Shown here one piece after another: positions 15,430 through 23,584 of a DNA stretch of 64,000 nucleotides. How positions within the stretch are numbered: position 1 is the first letter of the stretch; the number at the start of each line of letters is the position of its first letter. Source of the stretch: Roseateles_B flavus (GTDB lineage Bacteria > Pseudomonadota > Gammaproteobacteria > Burkholderiales > Burkholderiaceae_C); NCBI RefSeq assembly GCF_039872765.1, contig NZ_JBDPZC010000002.1:434001-498000 (forward strand), read 5' to 3'. The notes below the pieces were generated by a model. The model saw nothing but the letters and a program-made list of their open reading frames with translations. It did not search any database and had not been told where the DNA came from. The translations under genes and the position numbers were made by a program.

Positions 15430-16812
15430 ATGAGTGCACTGCCCGCCCCCAGCCCTTCGCCCGCCACGCCGCCCGTCAGCCGCGAGACCCTGCAGGCGAC
15501 GCGCAGCTCCGTCCGCGCCCTGCTGGAGCAGAGCCCGGCCTACACCCGCCTGGCGCCGGACACCCAGCGCCAGCTGGCGCATGACCTGGTGCAGGTCGGC
15601 GCCTTCCTGGCCGAGCCGGGCATCAAGGTCGACCCGCAGCAGGCCGCGCCCGAGGTGCAGTCCCTGGCCGCGGGCGGCCTGCTGGGCTTCGGTGCGCTGA
15701 ACAACCAGGCCAATGCACGCGGCAGCACCAGCGGCGTCAAGGACGTGGAGGCGGACGACGCCCCGGCCTTCGGCGCCGCCGTGCGCACGGGCGTGGAGCA
15801 GGCCGTGGCCATGATCAAGGGGGTGAACTTCCCCGGCTTCGTCAGCGGCCTGATCAACGGCGTCTTCCACAGCATCGTCACGAGCAGCATCGAGCAGATG
15901 GAGGCCTACGCCAAGCTGGTGGCCGACGTCTCCAAGAGCCTCAACCAGTTCCGCGACGAGAACACCACGGCCAACCAGGGCCGGGACAACCTCATCGAGC
16001 GCTTCCCCGACCTCTTCCAGCTGCAGGAGCCCGGCCAGGGCGACTTCAGCTTCGGCGACGCGCCCGCCACCGGCCCGCGCGTGACCCTGCGCGAAGGCGT
16101 GGAGGAGAAGGACGCCATCGCCCGCATCAACGGCAGCGGCCTGCCCCTGGCCCAGCCCCTGCAGCGCATCGACGACAACCTCATCGAGGCCCTGCTGGTA
16201 CCCGCCGCGCGCACCACCATCGCCACCGGCCGCCAGCAGCTGCTGGCCACCATGGTCATGATGGGCATGCAGCGCATCGTGGTGACCGACGGCAAGATCT
16301 CCGCCAAGGTGCTGTTCGACTTCCAGGCCCGCGACAACCGCCGCTTCCAGAAGAGCGCCGTCAAGTACGACTACGCGACGGACATGTACGGCAACGTCCA
16401 GAAGACCCACAGCGGCGAAGGCCAGTGGGACTACAAGAAGGAAGGCGGCAGCGAGACCCGCAGCGACACCGGCGTGCTGACCGGCAAGACCGACGCCAGC
16501 ACCTACTCGAACGGCTCCTACAAGTACAACGAGGCGCCTGTCGTCACCCTGATGAGCACCAGCCAGCTGCGCGACGACTCCTCGCTGCAGACCAAGGCCA
16601 GCCTGGCCGGCCACGTGGAGGTCAACTTCAAGAGCGACTACCTGCCGCTGGAGAAGATGGCCGACCCGGCGGCCATCGCCGCCATCCAGATGAACTCGCA
16701 GCCCGGCATGGTCAAGACGATGGCTGCGCGGCCGGTCACCACCACACCTGGCGCGGCGGCACCCGCTGCAGCGCCGGCCGCCGGCACGCCTGCCCCTGCC
16801 CCCGCCGCCTGA
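15430..16812 (+). CDS. Paralogue family member 2, 460 aa
   Basis: This protein carries all four blocks of the family: an N-terminal block (SVRALLEQS, then QRQLAHDLVQV), VNFPGFVSGLINGVF near residue 134 with the following SIEQMEAY helix, RQQLLATMVMMGMQRIVV near 267 followed by GKISAKVLFDF, and HVEVNFKSDYLPLEKMA near 394. A Gly/Ser/Tyr/Lys-rich insert lies at about 315-375. The C-terminal 40 residues are Ala/Pro-rich. It starts one base after the preceding stop. Members 2 and 3 are adjacent and close to each other in sequence, which points to a local duplication. Confidence 0.78.
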   Translation: MSALPAPSPSPATPPVSRETLQATRSSVRALLEQSPAYTRLAPDTQRQLAHDLVQVGAFLAEPGIKVDPQQAAPEVQSLAAGGLLGFGALNNQANARGSTSGVKDVEADDAPAFGAAVRTGVEQAVAMIKGVNFPGFVSGLINGVFHSIVTSSIEQMEAYAKLVADVSKSLNQFRDENTTANQGRDNLIERFPDLFQLQEPGQGDFSFGDAPATGPRVTLREGVEEKDAIARINGSGLPLAQPLQRIDDNLIEALLVPAARTTIATGRQQLLATMVMMGMQRIVVTDGKISAKVLFDFQARDNRRFQKSAVKYDYATDMYGNVQKTHSGEGQWDYKKEGGSETRSDTGVLTGKTDASTYSNGSYKYNEAPVVTLMSTSQLRDDSSLQTKASLAGHVEVNFKSDYLPLEKMADPAAIAAIQMNSQPGMVKTMAARPVTTTPGAAAPAAAPAAGTPAPAPAA

Positions 16813-16822
16813 GGACGCCGCC

Positions 16823-18157
16823 ATGCCAAGCACCGCGCTCACGTCCGCCGCCTCGGGCACTTCGGCGGCCCCGCACGACTGGCTGGACGATGCCACCCTG
16901 GCCACCGTGCGCCCCCAGGTGCGGGCCCTGCTGGCCCAGAGCGAGGGCTTCCGGGCCCTGCCGCCCGAGCAGCAGCGCGAGATCGCCCAGACCATGGTGC
17001 GCGTGGCCTCCTTCATGGCCAATCCTCAGGGCCTGGCGCGCGAGGAGTTCGAGAACCCCGTGGTACGCAAGGACGGTGGCTCAGTCGATGAGCCAGCGCG
17101 GCTGCCCCGCAGCGAGGCGGCCTCCGCCGAGGCCCTGGCCGGCGGCGTGGATGCGGCCAAGAACAAGGCCTCCGAGAAGGTGGGCACCTTTGCCGGCGCC
17201 GACTTCAAGGCCGGCGCCCTCCAGCAGGGCACCGAGCAGTTCAAGAACCTGGTCAACTCGGTGGACTTCCCCGCCTTCGTGGGTGGCCTGATCCAGAACG
17301 TCTTCCAGGCCATCGTCAACGCCAGCATCCAGCAGATGCAGGCCTATGGCGAACTGCTCAAGTCCGTGGCCCAGACCGTGGACCAGTTCGCCCAAGACAA
17401 CATCAGCCTGGACCAGGCGCGCGGCTGGCTCAGCGACAAGTTCCCCGACGCGCTGCGCGTCGGGCGCGGCGAGCAGGAGGACGGCGGCACCGGCCAGCGC
17501 CTGCAGCTGCGCAACGAGGACAACGAAGGGGCGCTGGCCCGCATCAACCAGGAGCTGCAGCTGCTCAAGCCCGTCACCGACCTCTCGGACGAGGAGCAGG
17601 AGGCCCGCCTCGTGGCCGCCGCCCGCGTGCAGATGGCGCGCTCGCGCCAGCAGCTGCTGGCCTCGATGACGCTGCTGGGCATCAACCGCATCGTGATCAC
17701 CGACGGCGCCATCAACGCCAAGGTGGTGTTCGATTTCCGCGCCAGCGACCAGGCCCTGCGCAAGGCCAAGGCCGGGCTCTCGGACCGCGAGCACATGCAC
17801 AACACCAACATCTCGGGCGCGGCGGGCGGCTTCTTCGGCTGGGGCGCGGCCACCATGAACCGCAACGACTACGACCACATGACCACGGTGCAGTCCTCGG
17901 TCGACGAGAGCAGCGAGTCCAAGGCCTCGCTGAAGGCCAAGCTCACCGGCGAGGTGCGGGTCAACTTCAAGAGCGACTACTTTCCCATGGAGAAGCTGGC
18001 CACGCCGGGCATGCTGGCGTCCATCCAGGGCAATGCCACGCCCTTCGACCCGAACCCGCCGCGGCCTGCCGCCCCGGCTGCACCGGGGACGACGCCCGCG
18101 CCGGCCGGCAACGCCGCCGCCCCGGCCGGTCAGACGCCCCCGCGCATGGCCGCCTGA
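16823..18157 (+). CDS. Paralogue family member 3, 444 aa
   Basis: The four family blocks are present: QVRALLAQSEGF with EIAQTMVRVASF at the start, VDFPAFVGGLIQNVF near residue 149, RQQLLASMTLLGINRIVI near 274 followed by GAINAKVVFDF, and EVRVNFKSDYFPMEKLA near 376. A Gly-rich stretch near 333 (GAAGGFFGWGAA) resembles a flexible loop. The C-terminus is Pro/Ala-rich. GAGGA lies upstream of the start and only 10 bases separate it from member 2. No signal peptide or membrane segment is seen. Confidence 0.78.
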   Translation: MPSTALTSAASGTSAAPHDWLDDATLATVRPQVRALLAQSEGFRALPPEQQREIAQTMVRVASFMANPQGLAREEFENPVVRKDGGSVDEPARLPRSEAASAEALAGGVDAAKNKASEKVGTFAGADFKAGALQQGTEQFKNLVNSVDFPAFVGGLIQNVFQAIVNASIQQMQAYGELLKSVAQTVDQFAQDNISLDQARGWLSDKFPDALRVGRGEQEDGGTGQRLQLRNEDNEGALARINQELQLLKPVTDLSDEEQEARLVAAARVQMARSRQQLLASMTLLGINRIVITDGAINAKVVFDFRASDQALRKAKAGLSDREHMHNTNISGAAGGFFGWGAATMNRNDYDHMTTVQSSVDESSESKASLKAKLTGEVRVNFKSDYFPMEKLATPGMLASIQGNATPFDPNPPRPAAPAAPGTTPAPAGNAAAPAGQTPPRMAA

Positions 18158-18178
18158 GTCCCGCCCCGGAGCATCGCC

Positions 18179-19108
18179 GTGAGCTGCGAGACCGCCCCCC
18201 ATCCCGCCGCCGAGGCCCTCGCGGGCACCGAGGCCACCCCGCCCGCCCCCGAGCCGGCGGTGCTGGCGCTGTCGGCCCTGCTGGACCAGGCCGAGGCGCT
18301 GCAGGCCGCGCACCTGCCGGGGCTGCGACTGCTGGCCCAAGGCCTGGACCTCGGCGCCATCGACCTGCCCGAGCCCGCCCGCCCCACGCGTGCACCGGCC
18401 CAGCTGGGCGTGCTGGCCAGCCTCTACCTCGTGCAGGAGCTGGAGCCCATGATCCGCGCCAGCGAGCGCGTTGCCGCGCTGTGGAGCAGCGGCGCCATCA
18501 GCGTGGCCCTGCCCAAGCTGGAGCCCCTGCTGAAGAAGCTATGGAAGGAGCGCCGCCAGCGTCTTTCCGGTGACGAGCGCCGCGCCCTGCTGGCCCAGGC
18601 CTTCGACCCGCAGGACTTCGAGCCCGCCCTGGCCCGCCTCTGCGACGCCATCGTGCCCCTGGCCGACAACGCCGGCCAGCACGATGTGCGCGAGGAAGTC
18701 GGCCTGCAGCATGCGGCCCAGGGCCTGCTGGAGATCGCCGCCAGCCGCCTCGAAGGCATGCTGCTGCAGGCGGCCGACGAGCTGCTGGGCCAGCTGCGCA
18801 GCGCCCTGCAGCTGCTGGGCGACCGCCAGCTGCAGACGGCCTTCGGCGTGCGCGACCTGCACGGCCTGGTGCGCGCGGCCCTGGTCCATGAGCGCGACGT
18901 GCTGGGCGACCTGCGCCAGCGCTTCGACCGCGCCCGCGCGGGCAGCCAGGTGCTGATGTGGCTGGCTCAGGCGGCGAGCCAGGGCTTTGCCATCGCGCCC
19001 GCGGACCCGGCGCTGCAGACCCTCATCGCGGCGGCCGAGCGCTGGCGGCTTTCGGCCCGTGGACAGCGCCCCGAGGTGGTCAACCTCGCCGTGCTGGAGG
19101 CCTTCTGA
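18179..19108 (+). CDS. Unknown 309-aa all-helical protein
   Basis: The gene starts with GTG behind GGAG. After about 35 Ala/Pro/Glu-rich residues the protein is predicted by eye to be almost wholly helical, with Leu heptad-like runs and many Arg and Glu. It has no motif I recognise, no signal peptide and no clear transmembrane segment. It lies between paralogues 3 and 4 of the operon, with 21 bases before it and 2 after. A structural or chaperone-like role for the paralogues is possible but unproven. Confidence 0.7.
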   Translation: MSCETAPHPAAEALAGTEATPPAPEPAVLALSALLDQAEALQAAHLPGLRLLAQGLDLGAIDLPEPARPTRAPAQLGVLASLYLVQELEPMIRASERVAALWSSGAISVALPKLEPLLKKLWKERRQRLSGDERRALLAQAFDPQDFEPALARLCDAIVPLADNAGQHDVREEVGLQHAAQGLLEIAASRLEGMLLQAADELLGQLRSALQLLGDRQLQTAFGVRDLHGLVRAALVHERDVLGDLRQRFDRARAGSQVLMWLAQAASQGFAIAPADPALQTLIAAAERWRLSARGQRPEVVNLAVLEAF

Positions 19109-19110
19109 GC

Positions 19111-20577
19111 ATGGAGGCCCTCAGCCCCGCCCGCCCCACGCAGGCCGTGCACGCGGCGGCCCCGCTGGGCCTGGAGGCCGACACCCCGCCGCCCTGGCTG
19201 CGCGCCGCCGTGCGCCAGCAGCTGGCCCACACCCAGGCCTATGCAGAGCTGCCCCCGGAGCAGCGCCGCGACCTGGCCCAGGCCATGGTCAAGGTCTCCC
19301 ACCTCGTGGCCCTGAGCCTGCAGGAGGAGCACGAGGCCGAGCAGGCCATACGCCGGCGGCAGCCCCGCGCGCAGCAGGCCTCGGTGCAGAGCCTCGAGGC
19401 CCAGCCCGACTTCGGCACCGCCACGCGCCAGATCGGCCAGACCACGCGGGACACGCTCAATGCCATCAGCTTCCCGCGCTTCGTGACCGACCTGCTCAAC
19501 GGCGTCTTCCGCGCCATGAACGACTCCAACCAGACCCAGCTGCAGCAGTACCTGCAGCTGCTCAATGCCGTCTCCGGCTCGGCCCAGGGCTTCGAGCAGC
19601 TGGCCACGCATGAGACACAGGCCCGGCAGTGGCTGGTCGACCACTTCCCCGACCAGCTGGAGATGGACGCCCCCGAGGCCCCGGACCCCGAGGACCGCCC
19701 CGAGCCCGGCGAGACGCCCGACCCCGACGACGCCCCCGAGGTGCCGCGCCTGCGCCTGCGCCCCGGCGGCCACATGCCCGAGCCCGACACCCTGCGCGCC
19801 GCCTTCGGCCTGGGCCCCAACGAGCCCATCGAGGCCTCCAGCCCGGAAGCTCTGGTGCCCTTCGCGCGGCGCCAGCTGGCCCGCCAGCGCCAGCAGATGC
19901 TGGCCACCATGGTGATGATGGGCATGAACCGCATCGTGATCGACGCCGGCAAGATCAACGCCGCCATGCGCTTCCACATCGACACCCGCAGCGCCGCCTC
20001 CCAGGACCGCGGCAGCCAGTTCGGCATGCAGAACCGCGTGAAGGCCGGCGGCAGCTTCGGCATCGGCGCCTGGGGCGCCAGCGCCGAGGTCGAGAACACC
20101 ATCTCCTACGTCAACACCGAGCGCAGCCAGCGCACCGAGGAGATCAACACCGAGGCCGAGCTGAACTCCTCGGTGGAACTGCATTTCCACACCGATGCGG
20201 TGCCGCTGAATCGCCTGGCGGCGCAGGCCCAGGCCGATCGCATTCGCAATGCCAGCATCAATCCGAGCGCGGAGCTGGAGACCGCCCACCTGAACGCCCG
20301 CCAGCAGCGCCGCGAGGGGGTGCGCACGGGCGACGAGGCGCGCCGCACAGGCATGAACAGCGCCGTGGGCGGGGTGAGCCAGCCCAGCATGCGGGACGCG
20401 CCCTTGCCGGTGCCGGCGCCGGGGAGTACGGGTGGGACTGGAGGCGGTGGCAGCGGTGGTGGGGAGAGTGGGGGCAGTGGAGGCGCATCGGGCGCCAGCG
20501 GTGCATCGGGCGCCAGCGGTGCCTCAGGTGCGAGCGGTGCCTCGGGTGCGAGCGGGGGCGCCGCGACCCCGCCCTGA
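19111..20577 (+). CDS. Paralogue family member 4 with GAS-repeat tail, 488 aa
   Basis: This is the most divergent family member and the last gene of the operon. Blocks seen are AVRQQLAHTQAYAELPPEQR, SFPRFVTDLLNGVF near residue 120, RQQMLATMVMMGMNRIVI near 259 followed by GKINAAMRF, and SVELHFHTDAVPLNRLA near 354. A Pro/Asp/Glu-rich insert lies at about 185-215. The last 50 residues are Gly/Ser/Ala only, ending in tandem GAS units. I chose the ATG at 19111, two bases after the preceding stop; the open frame upstream belongs to the overlapping gene before. No terminator is clear downstream. Confidence 0.78.
   Translation: MEALSPARPTQAVHAAAPLGLEADTPPPWLRAAVRQQLAHTQAYAELPPEQRRDLAQAMVKVSHLVALSLQEEHEAEQAIRRRQPRAQQASVQSLEAQPDFGTATRQIGQTTRDTLNAISFPRFVTDLLNGVFRAMNDSNQTQLQQYLQLLNAVSGSAQGFEQLATHETQARQWLVDHFPDQLEMDAPEAPDPEDRPEPGETPDPDDAPEVPRLRLRPGGHMPEPDTLRAAFGLGPNEPIEASSPEALVPFARRQLARQRQQMLATMVMMGMNRIVIDAGKINAAMRFHIDTRSAASQDRGSQFGMQNRVKAGGSFGIGAWGASAEVENTISYVNTERSQRTEEINTEAELNSSVELHFHTDAVPLNRLAAQAQADRIRNASINPSAELETAHLNARQQRREGVRTGDEARRTGMNSAVGGVSQPSMRDAPLPVPAPGSTGGTGGGGSGGGESGGSGGASGASGASGASGASGASGASGASGGAATPP
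20482..20556 (+). repeat. 18-bp tandem repeat encoding GAS tripeptides
   Basis: About four units related to GGTGCATCGGGCGCCAGC run through the 3' end of the last operon gene and encode Gly-Ala-Ser repeats. Units differ by silent changes, so the peptide is better kept than the DNA. Length may vary among strains. Confidence 0.75.
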
Positions 20578-20852
20578 CATCGCATAGGTGCGCAGCTCCA
20601 GACCGCATTTGCGTGACCTGTGCCGCGCCACGGATGGCGGCGGCGAGTGAATGGAGCCCTGCTGAGCGTTTGGTATTCGGGCCCGCACCGACACCCGAGT
20701 GAGTGCGACAAGGCCGCCTGTCGATGTGCCGTCTGTTCCCTGTGGCACTGCAGCGATCCCGAACTCAGGTCCGGACGGGAAAACAGCAAAGGCACGTATC
20801 GAAAACAGTCCTCATTGAGCTTGCATAGTTACCGGGAGGTCCCTGTAGAAGG
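20578..20852. other. Non-coding stretch after the SARP-linked operon
   Basis: I see no convincing gene, terminator or repeat here. Base composition becomes less GC-rich towards 20800, where the cassette-like island begins. Confidence 0.5.
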
Positions 20853-20864
20853 GTTAGGCATCGC
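20853..20864 (-). repeat. attC-type core site (R'') at the 3' end of cassette 1
   Basis: Minus-strand GCCTAAC matches the integron core RYYYAAC and includes the TAA stop of the SnoaL-like gene, a typical cassette arrangement. The 12 bases form an exact inverted repeat with 21326-21337. The following bases begin CCTTCTACAGGG like an attC arm, but no partner arm or second core is found, so the site looks truncated. Confidence 0.55.
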
Positions 20865-21306
20865 CGCGTTGCCGGTTCGGCTTCCGCAAGGTTCGAGAAA
20901 GCGACTTTCGGCCGAGAAGCAGTCGTTCAGCAAGTTCCGTGACAACCCACTCCTCCGCAATGAGTGTGCCGGACAAGCGACTTACCACCATCTCCCGCCA
21001 GATGATGGGCTGACCTGTACCAGGGAAGCCTTTGAAGGGACCTGTATGGGTTGCGCGCATGGTTCTCTGCCAACTCACGGTGTCTGATGAATCAAGGAAG
21101 AACCGCACCTCAACACTCAGGTCGGAAAACGCTCCGCGATACAGATCGACAACTGATCGAACCAAACTTGTTCCACCTAGTACGTCCTGATCCGTGATGT
21201 GAACAACGTAGTCCGGAGCGAAGTACTGACTTATGGCGTCGACTTGGCCATCGCGAAACAGCGTGTAGCTGGCATTCAGGATCTGATCTCGGGCAGCGTG
21301 GTTCAT
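20854..21306 (-). CDS. SnoaL-like/ester cyclase family protein in a cassette-like unit
   Basis: This 150-aa protein has the NTF2-like SnoaL fold pattern: helix (MNHAARDQILNASYTLF), YFAPDYVVHI, then beta strands with GPFKGFPGTGQ and WREMVV, typical of SnoaL-like polyketide-cyclase and ester-cyclase proteins. Many of these have no known substrate. I chose the ATG at 21306; the frame is open further but would cross the cassette boundary. Codon use is less GC-rich than in its neighbours, a sign of transfer. The gene is bounded by inverted integron core sites, and its stop codon lies inside one of them. Confidence 0.75.
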   Translation of the reverse strand: MNHAARDQILNASYTLFRDGQVDAISQYFAPDYVVHITDQDVLGGTSLVRSVVDLYRGAFSDLSVEVRFFLDSSDTVSWQRTMRATHTGPFKGFPGTGQPIIWREMVVSRLSGTLIAEEWVVTELAERLLLGRKSLSRTLRKPNRQRGDA

Positions 21307-21325
21307 GTGTAGCAGCGGGTTTGTT

Positions 21326-21337
21326 GCGATGCCTAAC
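21326..21337 (-). repeat. attC-type core site (R') at the 5' end of cassette 1
   Basis: Minus-strand GTTAGGC matches the integron core GTTRRRY and starts the cassette about 20 bases before the SnoaL-like gene. It is an exact inverted repeat of 20853-20864. The rest of this attC appears to be interrupted by the adjacent IS remnant. Confidence 0.55.
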
Positions 21338-21439
21338 GACTTCCCCGTCCCGAACCAGCCGCGATGCGGCGAACGGCAACTGAGTGCCACGATGGGAAGC
21401 GCGATCTCTCATCAACTCATTCGGAAGGGGACGTCATGG

Positions 21440-22213
21440 CCATGACTGTACGTGGGTATCGATCTCGCCAAGAACGTGTTTGCCCTGCATGGCATCAACG
21501 AGGCCATCCAGCGCCCCCACATGCGCTTCGTGCCGATCAAAAATCTTGAGCAGCAGTCGCGCCTGATGGTGCACCGTGCCCGCCAGGGATTCGTCGAGCA
21601 GCGCACCGCCACGCTCAGTCGCATCCGCGGGCTGCTAAGCGAATTCGGCATCGTGCTGCCACTCAAGGCCGCCACCGTGCGTCGGCGTGCCTGCGCGTGC
21701 CTGGAAGATCTCCCAGGCTACGCCAACACCGTGATCGGTGATCTGCTCAGCGAAGTCACGCGGCTGGACGAGCGTGTGGCGCTGTAGGACGCCCACATCC
21801 AGGCCATGGCCAAAGACGATGAGCGCGCCCACCAACTGATGAAGTTGGGCGTTGTCGGCCCCACTACCGCCACTTGCTTGCTTGCCATGATTGGCAATGG
21901 GCACGACTTCGATTGCGGCCGCCAGTTCCCGGCCTGGTTGGGCCTCACGCCGGGTCAATACAGCTCGGGTGGCAAGACGCGGCTGGGGCGCATCACCAAA
22001 GCGGGCGACGCCTATCTGCGCAGCCTGCTCGTGCTGGGCGCTAAGGCGCTGCTGGCGGCCGCCAAGAACAAGACCGATGCAATCAGCCGATGGGCGGTAG
22101 CCCTCGCCGAGCGACGCGGCTACTGGCGGACGGTCGTCGCCATCGCCGCGAAGAACGCGCGCAAGGCTTGGGCAGTGCTGCGGCGTGGCGAGGCTTTTGC
22201 GCTGCCTGCCTGA
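21440..22213 (+). pseudogene. Decayed IS110-family (IS1111 group) transposase
   Basis: The remains of the transposase are clear: VGIDLAKNVFALHG at the start, RLMVHRARQGFVEQRT, RIRGLLSEFGIVLPLKAATV, GQYSSGGKTRLGRITKAGD and WAVALAERRGYW at the end. It carries three lesions. A frameshift separates the ATG at about 21443 from the GTG-read frame at 21452. A deletion of roughly 70-80 codons after residue 16 removes the middle of the DEDD catalytic region. A TAG stop lies at 21785-21787. It cannot make an active enzyme. Some IS1111-group elements are known to insert into integron attC sites, and this one lies between two cassette-like units. Confidence 0.8.
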
Positions 22214-22563
22214 GCCCCATCGGCTTGTCCATCATCGATTCAAAAGCAACACAGAACCACCGCCGTGTGACAGCAAGCGTTGATGACAACAGGCTTGGAC
22301 CTGCGCGGGGCGTGACCGACTAGCTCAAGGGCGGCGCAAGACTTGCCGGCTAACGAATGGCCCCCCCGCGTGCGTCCTTCATCAGGGTCCGTAGCATCGA
22401 GCGCCACACGAATGACCGTTTGTTGATTGGCCAGTCCGCACCTTGTTGTCCTTGCCAACGCCAGCCCCTGCCACGGCTGCAGGTCTTGAAGAAAGAAGTT
22501 CAGATGGAGAAATGGCCCGCACAGCGGGCCATTAGGGATGCGTTTGGCTTGACGGACGGGGAA
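22214..22563. other. Gene-free stretch between IS remnant and cassette 2
   Basis: This holds the right end of the IS remnant, a core-like GGCTAAC near 22350 (one mismatch to RYYYAAC), and a 23-base perfect hairpin at 22511-22533. Short open frames here are not convincing; it could be the remains of another cassette. Confidence 0.45.
22511..22533. repeat. Perfect hairpin, 10-bp stem with 3-base loop
   Basis: AATGGCCCGC, ACA, GCGGGCCATT. No T run follows on either strand, so it is not a standard terminator. Confidence 0.6.
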
Positions 22564-22633
22564 GCCCTTGTAGTTTCAGATGAGAAGCTGACCCGGCTTG
22601 CCGGGGCAAGTCCTCTCGATTGAAGGGTTGGGC
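22564..22633 (-). repeat. Probable attC site of cassette 2
   Basis: On the minus strand GCCCAAC (RYYYAAC core) opens a 70-base inverted-repeat element: TTCAATCGAGA pairs imperfectly with TCTCATCTGAA, and CCCGG with CCGGG around the centre. The second core is degenerate (ACAAGGGC in place of GTTGGGC), so recombination may be lost. Length and layout fit chromosomal-integron attC sites. Confidence 0.55.
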
Positions 22634-22640
22634 GTCATTC

Positions 22641-23288
22641 TCACAACAAGCCCCACTCGCGCTCCAGGCGAGCTACTTCATCAAGCAACGTGTACTGACG
22701 AATATTGTCTCCGCGAGCGCCACCTACGTAAAAGGTGCGAGGAGCTTCGATCATTCGAACTATCTCTGGTGAAAGATGGTGGCGCAGACTTGAGTAGGTG
22801 GCCGAGGATAAGAACTTGCTTCGATAGTCAATGAAGTCGTGCTTCTCTTTTGAGATGGCCGACCGCCAGGAGTCAATGAGCTTGCGGCGTTCTGTTCGCT
22901 TGGCAATTCGTTCCGCTTCGGTCTCCTGGTGCATTGGTCTTTCCAACTGAGCGATAGCCGCTGTCTCTGCTAGGCGCTTCCAGTCTTTAAGTACGTCTGC
23001 CGTGTAGCGGGTGGAATCGTTGTCTATGAGCTTGGCGCAAACCTGGCAGAGCCAGATGCCGTTTGTTATAGACCGTCGCTGAGCAGCTGACATTGTTGGG
23101 TCAAAGCGCGGCCCACCAGGTGCCGCCGCAGAGATATGTGCGCCAACACCAATGTTTACTACTGCGTCAGCCTCGCTCCGCGGGCCAGCAGTTGGTCTTC
23201 CGCAAATCGGGTTCGAGCAGCGAAATCCGACACGCTTTGCGAGCGTATCAAGCGTGCGGGCTGAGAAGTCGTCTCTTTGTGGTAACAC
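22641..23288 (-). CDS. HNH-type zinc-finger nuclease-like protein in a cassette-like unit
   Basis: The 215-aa protein has a treble-clef HNH-like N-terminal half: CSNPIC near residue 25, AHI and the phrase GGPRFDP, then NGIWLCQVCAKLID. This arrangement is typical of an HNH subfamily often fused to or coded near defence proteins. The C-terminal half is helical and charged and is not assigned. I chose the GTG at 23288 (GAGAG upstream) because it lies inside the cassette; the frame is open further up. The sequence is less GC-rich than the chromosome around it. It may cut DNA or be one part of a defence unit; no partner gene is present. Confidence 0.72.
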   Translation of the reverse strand: MLPQRDDFSARTLDTLAKRVGFRCSNPICGRPTAGPRSEADAVVNIGVGAHISAAAPGGPRFDPTMSAAQRRSITNGIWLCQVCAKLIDNDSTRYTADVLKDWKRLAETAAIAQLERPMHQETEAERIAKRTERRKLIDSWRSAISKEKHDFIDYRSKFLSSATYSSLRHHLSPEIVRMIEAPRTFYVGGARGDNIRQYTLLDEVARLEREWGLL

Positions 23289-23584
23289 GAAGATTCTCTC
23301 TATGACGCCCAACCTGCTATGGGGAGACAGACACTGCCGCATAACGTCGATGCCACCCACCTAACAACACCGCAACAAGCTCTCTCAATCCCTTGATTCA
23401 TCGGTGATTTCTCCCAGTCTCCAGTCCCGACCAGGATACTAAAAATCCGGACACAAGCGGCACGGGCTGCAACTGATGCGACGCATCGTGGCCCCGAAGC
23501 CTGGGCCTCTCTCGAGGACGGCCGTTGGCCGTGCGTCTACCGTTCTGCGACGCTGGCAGCAGGAGCCTTGAACTGACGGTCAGC
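23289..23584. other. Right boundary of the cassette island
   Basis: Minus-strand GTTGGGC (23307-23313) is the 5' core of cassette 2 and mirrors 22627-22636 over 10 bases. Beyond about 23400 the DNA returns to high GC. No integrase gene and no other gene is seen here. Confidence 0.5.

Noticed and set aside
4184..20577. Extracellular contractile injection system or prophage tail cluster
   Set aside because: No sheath, tube, baseplate, spike or AAA+ ATPase gene is present, and the paralogues do not resemble tail proteins by eye.
4184..20577. Actinomycete-type secondary metabolite cluster under SARP control
   Set aside because: No polyketide, peptide synthetase or tailoring enzymes are seen apart from a weak prenyltransferase-like pattern.
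20854..21390. Longer start for the SnoaL-like protein upstream of 21306
   Set aside because: The extra residues would be encoded across the integron core site and do not fit the family's N-terminal helix.
22357..22623. 88-codon open frame on the plus strand before cassette 2
   Set aside because: It runs through the hairpin and the attC-like repeat, has no ribosome site and no recognisable sequence.
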